Shown piece after piece: positions 48,083 through 57,645 of a stretch of DNA of 64,000 bases; position 1 is the stretch's first letter, and every line of letters starts with the position of its first letter. The position numbers were made by a program, and so were the translations under genes. Source of the stretch: Fen-999 sp041480065 (GTDB lineage Bacteria; Pseudomonadota; Gammaproteobacteria; Burkholderiales; Rhodocyclaceae); NCBI GenBank assembly GCA_041480065.1, contig JBGOZF010000011.1, positions 1 to 64,000 of the forward strand, written 5' to 3'. Under the pieces are notes generated by a model that saw only the letters and a list, made by a program, of their open reading frames with translations, had not been told where the DNA came from and did not search any database.

Positions 48083-49054
48083 TCAAAGACTGTATTGCTC
48101 ATTGAGCAGGGCTTCAATTCCATCACGCAACCCGACCACGGGGACAAACCCCAAAGCCTGTGTCGCCAAACCGATGTCGCCAAGGGAGTGGACAATATCC
48201 CCTTCATGCCAAGGCTTGTGTTCAGGACCATCGAACGGCAGCTTGACACCACGACTACGCAGGGCATCGAGTACCGTAGCGCAAAGGGCGGAGAGGCTGG
48301 TAGCCTCGCCCGATGCCACGTTGTACACCCCCTGAGCCTCGCCCGCCTGACCCTTGCCGATCCGGATCACCAGATCGCAGACATTTCCGACATAGCAGAA
48401 ATCGCGCGTTGCACTGCCGTCGCCAAAAACGATAGGTTGCTGGCCGGAGATGCAGCGGTCTATCCAGCGGGGAATCACGGCCGCGTAGGCTCCATGGGGA
48501 TCCTGCCACGGTCCGAAGATGTTGAAAAAACGCAGGCCGGCGATCCGCGTCCGCGGGTAGAGATGCTGCAGGTTCCGCGCCAGGAGATCGTTCATCAGCT
48601 TGGAGCTGGCATAGGGACTCAGCGGTTGCGGACAGTGCGATTCACGGATCGGCAGATCCACGGTATCTCCGTAGACAGCGCAGGACGAGGCGTATATGAA
48701 CCGCGAAACGCCTCGATCCCCTGCCGCGGTGAGCACCGAAACGAAGCCGTCGATATTCTGCCGATTGTTGTAGGCGACATCGGCAAAAGATTTCTGCACC
48801 GATCCCTGGGCCGCCAAGTGGACCACCGCATCAACGCCCTCAAGCAGACTGACTACCAGTTGCCGGTCGCAAACGTCGCCCTCGACGAAGCGATAACGGG
48901 CATGGGCGATTGCCATGACTCGGGCCACGTTCTCCCGCTTGCCGGTCGAATAGTTGTCCAGCCCGATGACTTTGCCGCCGCCGGCAAGAATGCGGGCGCA
49001 CAGGTTCGAGCCGACGAATCCCGCACTGCCGGTGACTAACCAGATGCCTGTCAC
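48083..49054 (-). CDS. UDP-GlcNAc 4-epimerase-like SDR (WbpP-type)
   Basis: 323 residues from GTG 49054, preceded by GGGAGGAG. IWLVTGSAGFVGSNLCARIL, GLDNYSTGKRENVARV, FIYASSCAVYGDT and the catalytic SPYASSKLMNDLLARN; FFNIFGPWQDPHGAYAAVIP follows. The N-terminal GLDNYSTGKRENV is typical of WbpP/UDP-GlcNAc 4-epimerases. Products would supply UDP-GalNAc. The substrate is inferred. Confidence 0.78.
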   Translation of the reverse strand: MTGIWLVTGSAGFVGSNLCARILAGGGKVIGLDNYSTGKRENVARVMAIAHARYRFVEGDVCDRQLVVSLLEGVDAVVHLAAQGSVQKSFADVAYNNRQNIDGFVSVLTAAGDRGVSRFIYASSCAVYGDTVDLPIRESHCPQPLSPYASSKLMNDLLARNLQHLYPRTRIAGLRFFNIFGPWQDPHGAYAAVIPRWIDRCISGQQPIVFGDGSATRDFCYVGNVCDLVIRIGKGQAGEAQGVYNVASGEATSLSALCATVLDALRSRGVKLPFDGPEHKPWHEGDIVHSLGDIGLATQALGFVPVVGLRDGIEALLNEQYSL

Positions 49055-49067
49055 AATTACTCCTCCC

Positions 49068-50531
49068 TCATTTAGCCGAATGGCCAAGTCGCCGCCGCAA
49101 GAAAACACGCTTCAACTCTTGTAGCAGTCCGAAACGCATAACCAATGCTGGCACGAGTAGCACACAGACAAGGATTTCCCACCCCACCGTCCAAGCCAGC
49201 AGATAGTCAAGCAGCCACAGGGCGCCAAATACGGCCAAAGCCTCAATAAATCGCCGTTCCGCGATCCCTCGGTAACCCAATCGGTGCGCTGCCAAGTGCC
49301 GGCAAGCCTGGATTGTCACATTGGTGAGCAGGATCGCCCAAGCGGCGCCGAAGACACCGTACGCGTAGGCCCCCATTGCCACCAGGCCAATGCCGGCCAG
49401 CGTCGGAACCAGTTGAGTGTACATGAGCACCCGGCTGCGCTTCCTTGCCATCAGGAAGATGGCAGACGGAATGGCATGGGAGACGCTGAAAACGAGGAGG
49501 TACCAGATCAACACCAGTGGAGCCGAACCAGTGAATTTGTCATGGGTCAGGAGCGAGATCACATCATCGCTGAAGAGCGCGACGCCCACCCCCAGAACAG
49601 CCAGTACGCCATACCAAGCGGATAGTCTCCGCTCCAGAGGCGTCGGATCGAGTCCCTGAGAATAGATCTTCAGGGCGTCAGTGGTTAGGGTATTGCTAAA
49701 GGCCGAAGTGAGCATCTTGAAGATGGCTTGGTAATTCTGGGAGTGGCTGTAAAGGCCGAGGGTGCCAAGGCCAGCCCAGCGTTGAATAGCCATTTTGTCG
49801 ACCATGTTGCTGACCACTTCGGCGAGCCCCCCTGGTGTGGCCCAGAAACCCGTCCGTGCCACTTCCCTCAACCATTTGCCCTCGATGGAAAGACCGACGA
49901 ACTGGCGTACATAGAGCAACTCCAATACCAACGAAACGCAGGCCGAGATCAGCGTGGCCAGGAACAGCGACTCCACCCCCAATCCCAGGCCGGCCAGGCA
50001 GACTATGGTGGTCAGTGCACTGGTGAATGTCTGCACCAGCGAAAACAGGGCAAGAGACTGAGGTCGATTCTGCACTGTCATCAGGAACGAGATCGTCGGC
50101 CAGAGACTGCCGGCCAGCGACGCGGCCAGAACAAAGTCGAGATAGCGAATGTACTCGGGGCGGTAGTCCACCACCAGCCAGTGGAGAACCGGCTCCGCGG
50201 CAAGAAACAGCAGAAATATCAGTAAACTCCTCAGCAGCAACTCGAACGCCAGTACATTGAACAGCATCGCACGGCGCTCAGTTTCCGTCGCAGTGAAATA
50301 GTTGCCCCCAATCACCCAACGCGTTCCGGTTGGGGCCAAGGCTCGTACGGGCATGGCAATCGTCATAAGGAGGGCAACAACGCCGATGTCAGCCGGGTCC
50401 AGGAAGTACGTCGTTACCGGCACCATCAGTACTCCAACCCCGGCCTGAACAACCGAAGGCAGCAGGTAAAGAACATAGTTTCGTGCCGTAGCGGTGAGCA
50501 ACACTCGACTCAACCCGCCGTTACTGGCCAA
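49068..50531 (-). CDS. wzx: Wzx-type polysaccharide flippase
   Basis: About 487 residues with about 12-14 predicted membrane segments over the whole length. YVLYLLPSVVQAGVGVLMVP and TTYFLDPADIGVVALLMTIA open it, as in the RfbX/MATE-like flippase family; the cytoplasmic loop GLGTLGLYSHSQNYQAIFKM is also typical. It would move the lipid-linked repeat to the periplasmic face. Start codons nearby are TTG (50531, 50513); the exact start is unsure. Confidence 0.85.
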   Translation of the reverse strand: MASNGGLSRVLLTATARNYVLYLLPSVVQAGVGVLMVPVTTYFLDPADIGVVALLMTIAMPVRALAPTGTRWVIGGNYFTATETERRAMLFNVLAFELLLRSLLIFLLFLAAEPVLHWLVVDYRPEYIRYLDFVLAASLAGSLWPTISFLMTVQNRPQSLALFSLVQTFTSALTTIVCLAGLGLGVESLFLATLISACVSLVLELLYVRQFVGLSIEGKWLREVARTGFWATPGGLAEVVSNMVDKMAIQRWAGLGTLGLYSHSQNYQAIFKMLTSAFSNTLTTDALKIYSQGLDPTPLERRLSAWYGVLAVLGVGVALFSDDVISLLTHDKFTGSAPLVLIWYLLVFSVSHAIPSAIFLMARKRSRVLMYTQLVPTLAGIGLVAMGAYAYGVFGAAWAILLTNVTIQACRHLAAHRLGYRGIAERRFIEALAVFGALWLLDYLLAWTVGWEILVCVLLVPALVMRFGLLQELKRVFLRRRLGHSAK

Positions 50532-50576
50532 GGCAGCCGCGGCAGGAACAATCCCTACGCGAGCTTGAGAACCAAA

Positions 50577-51674
50577 TCAAAGTCGCCCCCTGAACAAGGC
50601 TGCGCGCCGATAGACAAGCCCGATCAGGCCTCGCAGGAGATAGCGCGGACTACGGCCACAGTGCATTAACTCCCATTTGTCCAGAACCAGATACTGACGG
50701 CGCACCTCAGCCGAGGTCGCCTCGGATGGACTCCGGTAACTCAACCCCGGCAGCAGATCCCTGGTCTTCACCGCGATCAGATCGATCTCACGCTGAGTCA
50801 GCACCTCTTCATAGCGGTTTCGTTCCTGAAGATCGGCGACCACTTCGGTTGGGGAATCGACGCCCTTCTTGCTCGGATTGGCTCCCCAGTCAGTCTTGTC
50901 AAGATCGTGGAAAACAGTTTGCGTCGTGGGCCTCGGCGGCGGCGAGAGGCCCAGGCCATCCGCTATCTTGCCGATCTCGGTGACGGGCTGGGCCACTAGG
51001 TCCTCGTAGCGCACCAGGATGTGGCGAGGATCGCCACGGCGCGAAGCGACAAACTGCGCATGGGGCAACCAACGCTTGTCGAGCATGCAGGTTAGCCAGT
51101 CATAGCCCAGATAGCTCGCCGGGACGCCCTTGTTTTCCATTAGGGAGCGCTTCTGGGACGAACAGACGGCAACGGGATCGCGCACGATATGGACAAACTT
51201 CATGTCCGGGAAGCGCCGCTCGTAATCGGCCAGGTACGCCACTTCGATTGACTTGAACAGATGGTGCCGGAAGTTGATGTCAGGACGAACCCGCGCGGCG
51301 ATGCCTTCCAGGTAGCCACGGGTAAACTCCTCCACGGTACAACTGGTCCGCGGCAATACCTCGTCAAGGGTCAGGGAACGCAATTCTTGCGGAGGTCCGA
51401 CAGTCTCCGAGCAGTACTTCACCAGCAGGTCTAGGCTGGGGCGGTAATAGCGCGCCAAGAGGTCTTGCGATAACGCCTCACCCAGGTGGCTAAGAGGGCG
51501 AGTGGTGCAATTCTGTATGACCAGTCGCGTCAATCGCCCATGGTGGGCGAGGTCGTCAAAGGCAGTCAGGAATAGTTCCTCCACCGGATGCACATAGGTG
51601 TCCTGCAAGCCATCGAGCAGGCGCCCGATCAGGGAGCTACCATTCCGGCCGGTTCCGAATAACCCAATTAGCAT
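50577..51674 (-). CDS. Sulfotransferase family protein
   Basis: 365 residues. The PAPS 5'-phosphosulfate loop is at the N-terminus (LIGLFGTGRNGSSLIGRLLD), and the 3'-phosphate motif is FVHIVRDPVAVCSSQKRSLM. Bacterial members add sulfate to glycans. An adenylylsulfate kinase gene (57646-58269) lies in the same block and could supply PAPS. Target sugar unknown. Confidence 0.85.
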   Translation of the reverse strand: MLIGLFGTGRNGSSLIGRLLDGLQDTYVHPVEELFLTAFDDLAHHGRLTRLVIQNCTTRPLSHLGEALSQDLLARYYRPSLDLLVKYCSETVGPPQELRSLTLDEVLPRTSCTVEEFTRGYLEGIAARVRPDINFRHHLFKSIEVAYLADYERRFPDMKFVHIVRDPVAVCSSQKRSLMENKGVPASYLGYDWLTCMLDKRWLPHAQFVASRRGDPRHILVRYEDLVAQPVTEIGKIADGLGLSPPPRPTTQTVFHDLDKTDWGANPSKKGVDSPTEVVADLQERNRYEEVLTQREIDLIAVKTRDLLPGLSYRSPSEATSAEVRRQYLVLDKWELMHCGRSPRYLLRGLIGLVYRRAALFRGRL

Positions 51675-51677
51675 ATG

Positions 51678-53009
51678 TCAATTCCGTCCTTTGAAGTCTC
51701 GCACGGCTTGCTCAATCTCCGCCAGCATCTTCGGCACAACTGATTCCGACCGGTAGTACCTTTGGAAAGTGTCGTACCCGCCACGCCCGATGCGCTCCCT
51801 CAAGCCGGGATCCCGGATCGCTTGCACCACCAGATCGGCAATTTCATCGGCGGTCTCGCCGAGCAGGGCGTTCTCGCCATGAGCGAGCTCCGGCATTGAA
51901 AGCTTGCTTGACCTATGGGCGATGACGCAGGCGCCGAGAGACCAGGCCAACAGGACGCGGGTATTGCCCACATTGAAGCCGTATACGTTGGTCAACACCA
52001 GGAACGCAGCGGATCGAACGATCTCGGCATTCAGATCGGCCACCCAGCCACGCAGCCGGATACTGGGGTCGGTCAGCACCGTAGCGCACGAAGGCCGCAA
52101 TGTCCCGCCGCCAAAGATATCCACGGCCAACTGATCGCCGCCAAGCTTGGCCTTCAGGCGCGGCATCAATTCGGTGCCAAGATAGTACAGCCCGAAAGTG
52201 TTGCCGGTCGCCGCAAGGTTGCCTACGCTGCCGCAAATGTGAACGAAGTCGTCTCGGGAGGGCTGGCCACCAAAGACGGGGCCTCCTGCCGCATCCGGCC
52301 ACATGTTTTGCAGATAGATCGACCGCGGATGCCCCATTTCCGTGTAGTAACTGGCGTCGATCAGCGCATTATTTGCCGTCGTCTCGCATGCGGCCATCAT
52401 CCGCAGATGCTGAGTCTCTACGGCGCGGTTGAGGAGCTTCAGAGCCGAGAACTTAAGTCGGGCGACCACGCCGCGAGTGGGCGTGCCGAACAAGGCTGGA
52501 AGGCGAAGCTGCGCCTCGGGAGGCTTGTGATTCGGGTTGCCGTAATAGACGAACTTGGGCACACCGGGAATATCGTAGCTGGCGGCAAGGGCCTCCCAAC
52601 TCCAGATTGAGACAATGACGTCAGGCCGGACTGCTTTCACCTGGTCAGCAACCACTGGCTTGGCCGCAACGGCGGGGAATAGATAAGGATTGATCGCCCG
52701 CCTCAGCCCCGGCAGGCTTCTGAAGATCGTGGCCAGGTATGCAAGGCGGTTGCCGTTTCTGGATCGTGGGGGAATAAGGTCGCCCAAGTAGAGCGGGGGT
52801 AACAGTCGCACCGCGGCCTGAGGAGCAAACTTGCCGGCCGCGTAGTGCTCGCGCTCGGCACTCGCCGCAGACCAGCCTTCCCGGATGAGAGCCTGCGCAT
52901 ATACCTCATGCCCGGCAACCGCCATCAGGCGAACTACCTCATGGGATACGACCTCGATGGCCTCGCCCTGGTCATAGGGAATCGAGGAAAGCAACAGGAG
53001 GATCTTCAT
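51678..53009 (-). CDS. Glycosyltransferase, GT4-like
   Basis: 443 residues from ATG 53009. MKILLLLSSIPYDQGEAIEV at the start; the donor half shows LVLTNVYGFNVGNTRVLLAW, SLGACVIAHRSSKLSMPELA and HGENALLGETADEIADLVVQ, a form of the GT4 C-terminal signature. The upstream open frame to 53048 lacks a good start. Confidence 0.8.
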   Translation of the reverse strand: MKILLLLSSIPYDQGEAIEVVSHEVVRLMAVAGHEVYAQALIREGWSAASAEREHYAAGKFAPQAAVRLLPPLYLGDLIPPRSRNGNRLAYLATIFRSLPGLRRAINPYLFPAVAAKPVVADQVKAVRPDVIVSIWSWEALAASYDIPGVPKFVYYGNPNHKPPEAQLRLPALFGTPTRGVVARLKFSALKLLNRAVETQHLRMMAACETTANNALIDASYYTEMGHPRSIYLQNMWPDAAGGPVFGGQPSRDDFVHICGSVGNLAATGNTFGLYYLGTELMPRLKAKLGGDQLAVDIFGGGTLRPSCATVLTDPSIRLRGWVADLNAEIVRSAAFLVLTNVYGFNVGNTRVLLAWSLGACVIAHRSSKLSMPELAHGENALLGETADEIADLVVQAIRDPGLRERIGRGGYDTFQRYYRSESVVPKMLAEIEQAVRDFKGRN

Positions 53010-53112
53010 TGGTGTCCGCTTTGGGGTCTCTAACAGCGAGATTGGCAAGGCATCGTCTTGCCAAGAAGCAAGTAGTCCATTTCACCGCTCATGACGCCAT
53101 CGCCGCTGGAAC

Positions 53113-53841
53113 TCAAGGGACCCCCTCGTCGCCAATGCGTACGCAAACAAACGCTCGCGCAATATCTGTCGCGATCAGCTCCTCGAAACGCAGTTCGGGG
53201 TTGGCCGCAAGAAACTCGTGCCAGGCACGACGTTCTCCTCGTCGCGGATCGGCGTGAAAGCAATTCCAGTCGTCAAACACGACGACGGTGCCGGCCTGCA
53301 AGAATGGACGAATGAAGCGAAGCACTGGTACCGTGCTCATGTAGAGATCGCAATCCACATAGACGACCGCCGCCTTACGCGGCAGAAACTTCTCTTGCAG
53401 ATCGGACGTCAGCGTCTGGTCATAGAAACCCTTGACCGTGGTCAGCCGACTTCGCGGCATGCCGCTGCCCGTGACGATACGGATGAAGTCCTCCTCCTTG
53501 GTTTCAAGTTTCCCCTTGCTCCAGATTTCCTGCTTGTCGATCGCTTCAATTTCAGGGAGCCCTTCGAACGAGTCGAAGGCGATAAAATCCCACTTGAAGA
53601 GATGCTGGAAGTGGCGCCACGCCAGCCTCATCGTGCGCGCCTCATGAGAACCGAACTCGAAGTAGTAGCCATCGATCGGACGGTTGATATGCGCGAATCT
53701 GGCAATGCTTAGGAACGTAAACTTCATCATTTCCTGGGTATGGCGGTTGTATTCATTCGTCACCCAGGCTCGATAACGATACTGCCTGGTAAACGGCAGC
53801 CTGCTGAGCAGCTTCCGTAGCACGCGCTTGATCGATTCCAC
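53113..53841 (-). CDS. TylF/macrocin-type O-methyltransferase
   Basis: About 242 residues from GTG 53841. YYFEFGSHEARTMRLAWRHF, FIAFDSFEGLPEIEAIDKQE, VVYVDCDLYMSTVPVLRF and GTVVVFDDWNCFHADPRRGE are the family landmarks: SAM site, then acidic metal site. TylF-type enzymes methylate sugar hydroxyls. A long open frame upstream to 54039 overlaps the cupin gene and is not used. It starts 26 bases after the cupin stop. Confidence 0.82.
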   Translation of the reverse strand: MESIKRVLRKLLSRLPFTRQYRYRAWVTNEYNRHTQEMMKFTFLSIARFAHINRPIDGYYFEFGSHEARTMRLAWRHFQHLFKWDFIAFDSFEGLPEIEAIDKQEIWSKGKLETKEEDFIRIVTGSGMPRSRLTTVKGFYDQTLTSDLQEKFLPRKAAVVYVDCDLYMSTVPVLRFIRPFLQAGTVVVFDDWNCFHADPRRGERRAWHEFLAANPELRFEELIATDIARAFVCVRIGDEGVP

Positions 53842-53867
53842 TTCCTCATCCCCCTCGTTTTGACCGT

Positions 53868-54248
53868 CTACTCGAGCGCAATGCGATATATGTCGGGTTG
53901 TCCAGGGTCGATGGGTTGCGACAACACGTTGATCCAATCTGCGTCGTCGAGCACGTGGAACACGTGATTCACCATTCGGTCGACCATGAATATCGCGCCT
54001 TGACGGACAAGGAACTCGTCTTTGGGGCCAACCAGACAACCAGCCTCCACGCGTTGCACTTCCACTCTGATGCTTCCCTTGAGGACAAAGAACAGTTCGT
54101 CGGTATCCCGGTGGTAGTGATTGCCACGTTCCGTGTCCGCCACGGAACTTACAAAGTTGATCTCACGCCAGGCGCCAAAGTTGAGTACCCCCAAGATCTC
54201 CCCGCGATCATCACGGTGGGTAAAGTACGGATCTATCAGGCGATACAC
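53868..54248 (-). CDS. Cupin-fold protein, sugar-isomerase-like
   Basis: 126 residues, single cupin domain. VADTERGNHYHRDTDELFFV carries the metal-binding histidines and LKGSIRVEVQRV, GPKDEFLVRQGAIFMVDRMV the rest of the barrel. It overlaps the upstream RmlD-like gene by 13 bases. Together they resemble the two halves of CapF/WbjC, a reductase with a C-terminal cupin, but as separate proteins. Could instead be a dTDP-4-keto-sugar isomerase relative (QdtA/FdtA). Confidence 0.7.
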   Translation of the reverse strand: MYRLIDPYFTHRDDRGEILGVLNFGAWREINFVSSVADTERGNHYHRDTDELFFVLKGSIRVEVQRVEAGCLVGPKDEFLVRQGAIFMVDRMVNHVFHVLDDADWINVLSQPIDPGQPDIYRIALE

Positions 54249-55135
54249 GGCTCTAGTTCCGAACGCAGATACGCTTTCAACACTTCCTCTCCGTTATCGC
54301 TGCCATGCGGGAATACGTTTGGGAGCAAGCTAAGATCCCGCGATTCTGGCAGGACCTCACGCTCTAGCCGGCAGCTTGAACCGGTCACCCCCAACTCCGA
54401 AAGAACCTCATTTGCCAGCACGCCGAAGTCATATCGGCTCATTCGAGTCGAACCACAGGCGTGAAAGATCCGATCGGTGGTCTCCACGCGTCCGGCAATG
54501 ATTTCGATCACACAGTCAGCCAATAGCTCTATGGGCGTTGGCGAAAAATGCGAGTTGTCGAGCAACGCCAGAGAATCTCGGTTTTGACGTTCATGCAACA
54601 ACCAGCCGAGAAAGCCCCCATGGCGCCCCATTACCGCGGCAGTACGAACTACCGCTCCGTCCACGTCGCCGAATAGCAGCCGCCTTTCCGCAAGTGCCTT
54701 TGAGCGACCATAGTTAGTGGTTGGCGAGGGCGGATCACTTGCCTTGTAGTTGCCCTTGACACCATCGAAAACATAGTCCGAGGAGATATATAGCAGGCGA
54801 GTTGTCAATTTGTTCTTGGCAATACAGTCGCAAAGCACGTCCACAGGCACCGTATTCAGTTGATAGGCGAAGTCTGGATCGCGCTCGCAGCGGCTCAAAT
54901 CCTTGCTTCCGGCAACAAGGATCAAGGTATCGGGGCGCCGACGGAGGACGTAATCCCGCAGGCAATCTGGCTTGGTTAAGTCCAAGTGTTCAGTATCGCC
55001 AATTGCCGCCGCCTGGGAAAAATGGGTACCGGTTGTCGCGTAGTCCCCGCGTCCAGGCAAGACCTTATTGAGGGTGGCAAAAAGGCGCGAGCCGACAAAG
55101 CCGCTTACTCCGATTACCGATACCGTTTGCATCAT
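54236..55135 (-). CDS. RmlD-like NDP-sugar reductase
   Basis: About 299 residues. TVSVIGVSGFVGSRLFATLN, LYISSDYVFDGVKGNYKASD and TNYGRSKALAERRLLFG with the YxxxK pair; FHACGSTRMSRYDFGVLAN late. It is a member of the RmlD/4-keto-reductase group distinct from fnlB (20442-21296). The start is one of two adjacent ATGs (55135/55132). Its substrate may be the product of gmd or another 4-keto sugar; not known. Confidence 0.78.
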   Translation of the reverse strand: MMQTVSVIGVSGFVGSRLFATLNKVLPGRGDYATTGTHFSQAAAIGDTEHLDLTKPDCLRDYVLRRRPDTLILVAGSKDLSRCERDPDFAYQLNTVPVDVLCDCIAKNKLTTRLLYISSDYVFDGVKGNYKASDPPSPTTNYGRSKALAERRLLFGDVDGAVVRTAAVMGRHGGFLGWLLHERQNRDSLALLDNSHFSPTPIELLADCVIEIIAGRVETTDRIFHACGSTRMSRYDFGVLANEVLSELGVTGSSCRLEREVLPESRDLSLLPNVFPHGSDNGEEVLKAYLRSELEPCIA

Positions 55136-55160
55136 ACTTCTGCGTGCCTTGCCAACGCGG

Positions 55161-56429
55161 TCATATCCCCAGCCACTGCCTGGCTCGCGAGGCAGCAACA
55201 TTGAACCTTGCGCCGTAACGATCGAAGGCCCGGCCGAATTCTCCATAATGTCTTGCATAGAACCGAACGATTGGTGCAGGAAGATTCCGACGACCGTTCA
55301 TCAGCGCGGATGAGACCATGGCCTGAGACCCGAGCTGAGCGCCTAATTCCAGCGCGGCGGCAAGATCAGATACGGATTCGAATTGCGAAGACATGCCCCG
55401 CATCAGGTCGTCGAAATACGCGCGAAACTCCGTCTGCATGGCCGATTCCCGATAACCTGCCAAGAGAAACAGCAATCCTCCAGCCAAGCGGCCGTACAGC
55501 GGCATCTCTGCATCAAGAAGGCTAGGCACCTCGCGCATGACGCTGCGATCACCGTCAATGACCCGATGTTGCCACTTGCGCAATTGGGCTAGTGCGAGAT
55601 GTATCTGAACCGCGGCGGGTGCCTGCTCATGTCCGTCGAAGACCACGCTTCGCTCCGGCGCTCCTGGATATCTCGTTGCCATCCGCGAAGCAATAGCCCC
55701 GTCAAAGTGCCTGGCGAATTCGGCAACGGACAGTGCCTTCCGTCCGTTCAGACTGAGCGTCCGCAGCACATGCACCGATTCTCGGACGCCCATAAATGGC
55801 GCTTTCGGAACGAGGGTGCAGTGCATCGGCTGATCGATGACTATGTCGTGTATCAGGCAGACCTTTGCCCGTGGCACCAACGACTGGAAATACCACGAGG
55901 CAAACCAAGCCTCATGAGCGCTGTCCAAGAAGAGGAAGTCGGGATCAGGGATGTCTGCCCTTGTGGCATCGCCGATATGTATATGAAGTCGGGTTTGGTC
56001 AAGCCAGGGAAGCTGATTGTCGCGAATGGCCTTCTCGGCCGGTTTACCATGAATTTGATCGACAATTTCGTAGCTGTGCAGCTCGCCCGCGCCGTTATGA
56101 GTAAGCGCCGCGAGAATATAGTTGGTGCTGTAGCCATGGCAGGGAGAAATCTCGACCACGGTCGCCGGTTGTAGGGCCCGTATTAGCAGGTACAGCAGTT
56201 CGCTCTCCCGATCGCTGAAGTCACAAGAGTAGCCGGCGTCTATTAGTGCCCTTCTGTGATCGGCCATCTCGGCCGTCAATGAGGCCACGTCTTCCAGGTA
56301 TCTGCCGTACATATCCCATATGGAATCGTGGCCACTCGTCGTGAACATGAGCGTCGTCGGATCGAGGCCATATTCGATTCCACTGGACGTGGGTACTGCA
56401 TCGATCAAGTGTGGCGCCAAAGCAGGCAC
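55161..56429 (-). CDS. Class I SAM-dependent methyltransferase with C-terminal extension
   Basis: 422 residues. Residues about 60-230 hold the methyltransferase core: VVEISPCHGYSTNYILAALT, IHIGDATRADIPDPDFLFLD and CLIHDIVIDQPMHCTLVPKA. The 190-residue C-terminal part is helical and not recognised. GTG 56429 is preceded by AAGGAG at good spacing. It starts three bases after the fcl stop. Confidence 0.7.
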   Translation of the reverse strand: MPALAPHLIDAVPTSSGIEYGLDPTTLMFTTSGHDSIWDMYGRYLEDVASLTAEMADHRRALIDAGYSCDFSDRESELLYLLIRALQPATVVEISPCHGYSTNYILAALTHNGAGELHSYEIVDQIHGKPAEKAIRDNQLPWLDQTRLHIHIGDATRADIPDPDFLFLDSAHEAWFASWYFQSLVPRAKVCLIHDIVIDQPMHCTLVPKAPFMGVRESVHVLRTLSLNGRKALSVAEFARHFDGAIASRMATRYPGAPERSVVFDGHEQAPAAVQIHLALAQLRKWQHRVIDGDRSVMREVPSLLDAEMPLYGRLAGGLLFLLAGYRESAMQTEFRAYFDDLMRGMSSQFESVSDLAAALELGAQLGSQAMVSSALMNGRRNLPAPIVRFYARHYGEFGRAFDRYGARFNVAASRARQWLGI

Positions 56430-56432
56430 GAC

Positions 56433-57410
56433 TTAACTCCTTCTCACTGCCGGTATTTCCGTGCCACCGCTCTTACCCTCAGAGTCCAGGAATGCTTTGT
56501 ATGTAAGTTCCAGGCCGTTCCGAAGTTGGGTTGTAGCTTGCCAACCGAGGGCGTTGAGCCGGGACACATCCAGTAGTTTCCGCGGCGTTCCATCAGGTTG
56601 GCTCAGGTCGTGGCAAATCCTGCCTTCAAAACCCACCACATCAGCGATGAGTGCTGTGAGTTCGCGAATAGTCAGGTCGGAACCCGTACCGATGTTGATC
56701 AGCCCACCAATGTCCTTGGCGCCGTATCGCTCCATCAGGAATACACATGCGTTCGCCAGATCTTCGCTGTACATGAACTCGCGGCGAACTGTACCGGTAC
56801 CCCAGATTGTGACCGTTTCACTGTCAGCAATCTTTGCCTCATGTACCTTGCGCAGGATTGCTGGCAATGCGTGTGAAGTGACAAGATCGTAGTTGTCGCC
56901 GGGACCATAAAGGTTCGCCGGCATAACGGGCAGAAAGTCGCAACCATACTGCCGGTTAAAGGCATCGCAGGTCTCAATCCCGGCTATCTTGGCGATCGCA
57001 TAGGCCCGATTGGTCTCTTCAAGCGGACCAGTCAGCAAGGCGTCCTCCCTGATCGGTTGTGGTGCGAACTTCGGGTAGATGCAACTGGATCCAAGAAATA
57101 GCAACTTCCTTACACTATAGCGATGGGCTGCCACGAGAACGTTGGTCTGAAGGAGAAGGTTCTCAACAATGAAATCGGCCCGATAAGCATCGTTGGCGTG
57201 AATTCCGCCAACTTTTGCCGCTGCAAGGAAGACATATTCGGGACGTTCGCTGGCGAAGTAATCGTCAACGGCGGGAGGGTCACTCAGGTCCAGTTGCCGG
57301 CGCGTGCGCGTTAGAAGATTCTCGTAGCCGCGTCTCAAGAGTTCACGCTCAACCGCCGAACCTACCAGTCCACGATGGCCGGCCACATAGATCTTGCTGT
57401 CAGGTCGCAT
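56433..57410 (-). CDS. fcl: GDP-L-fucose synthase
   Basis: About 325 residues. Epimerase-reductase converting GDP-4-keto-6-deoxy-mannose to GDP-L-fucose. KIYVAGHRGLVGSAVERELL, VFLAAAKVGGIHANDAYRAD, LLFLGSSCIYPKFAPQPIRE and RAYAIAKIAGIETCDAFN (YxxxK) are complete. C-terminal LTYKAFLDSEGKSGG. It is separated from gmd by cysC and a broken second fcl. I chose ATG 57410 over TTG 57419. Confidence 0.93.
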   Translation of the reverse strand: MRPDSKIYVAGHRGLVGSAVERELLRRGYENLLTRTRRQLDLSDPPAVDDYFASERPEYVFLAAAKVGGIHANDAYRADFIVENLLLQTNVLVAAHRYSVRKLLFLGSSCIYPKFAPQPIREDALLTGPLEETNRAYAIAKIAGIETCDAFNRQYGCDFLPVMPANLYGPGDNYDLVTSHALPAILRKVHEAKIADSETVTIWGTGTVRREFMYSEDLANACVFLMERYGAKDIGGLINIGTGSDLTIRELTALIADVVGFEGRICHDLSQPDGTPRKLLDVSRLNALGWQATTQLRNGLELTYKAFLDSEGKSGGTEIPAVRRS

Positions 57411-57645
57411 TAGTTGCAATCCTTAGGTTGAACATGGAGGAGGTCCGGTACTTGATAGCGAGCAACCGCTCGATCTCCTCGGAGTGTTCGACTATCTACT
57501 TCCACGACAAATCCCCGCCACACCGATCTCTGATCGATGCCGTTCCGGGATCCGCCGGCGAAGCCGGTACCTGTTCGATATTGATGATACCGTGCAAGCG
57601 GGCGAATTGTTTCATCGACGAAATCGCTGAAGCCTTAGTCGAGTT
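57411..57645. other. 235-base non-coding gap between cysC and fcl
   Basis: The largest gap inside the polysaccharide block. A small CCGGCTTCGCCGG hairpin lies near 57555. No convincing promoter or remnant reading frame is seen. Since its neighbours are cysC and an fcl that looks like a replacement copy, it may mark an insertion junction. Confidence 0.3.

Noticed and set aside
47071..48267. Longer 398-residue form of the epimerase
   Set aside because: The additional 70 residues are antisense-like sequence overlapping the next gene; ATG 48057 has an AAGGAAGA site and starts directly at the Rossmann fold.
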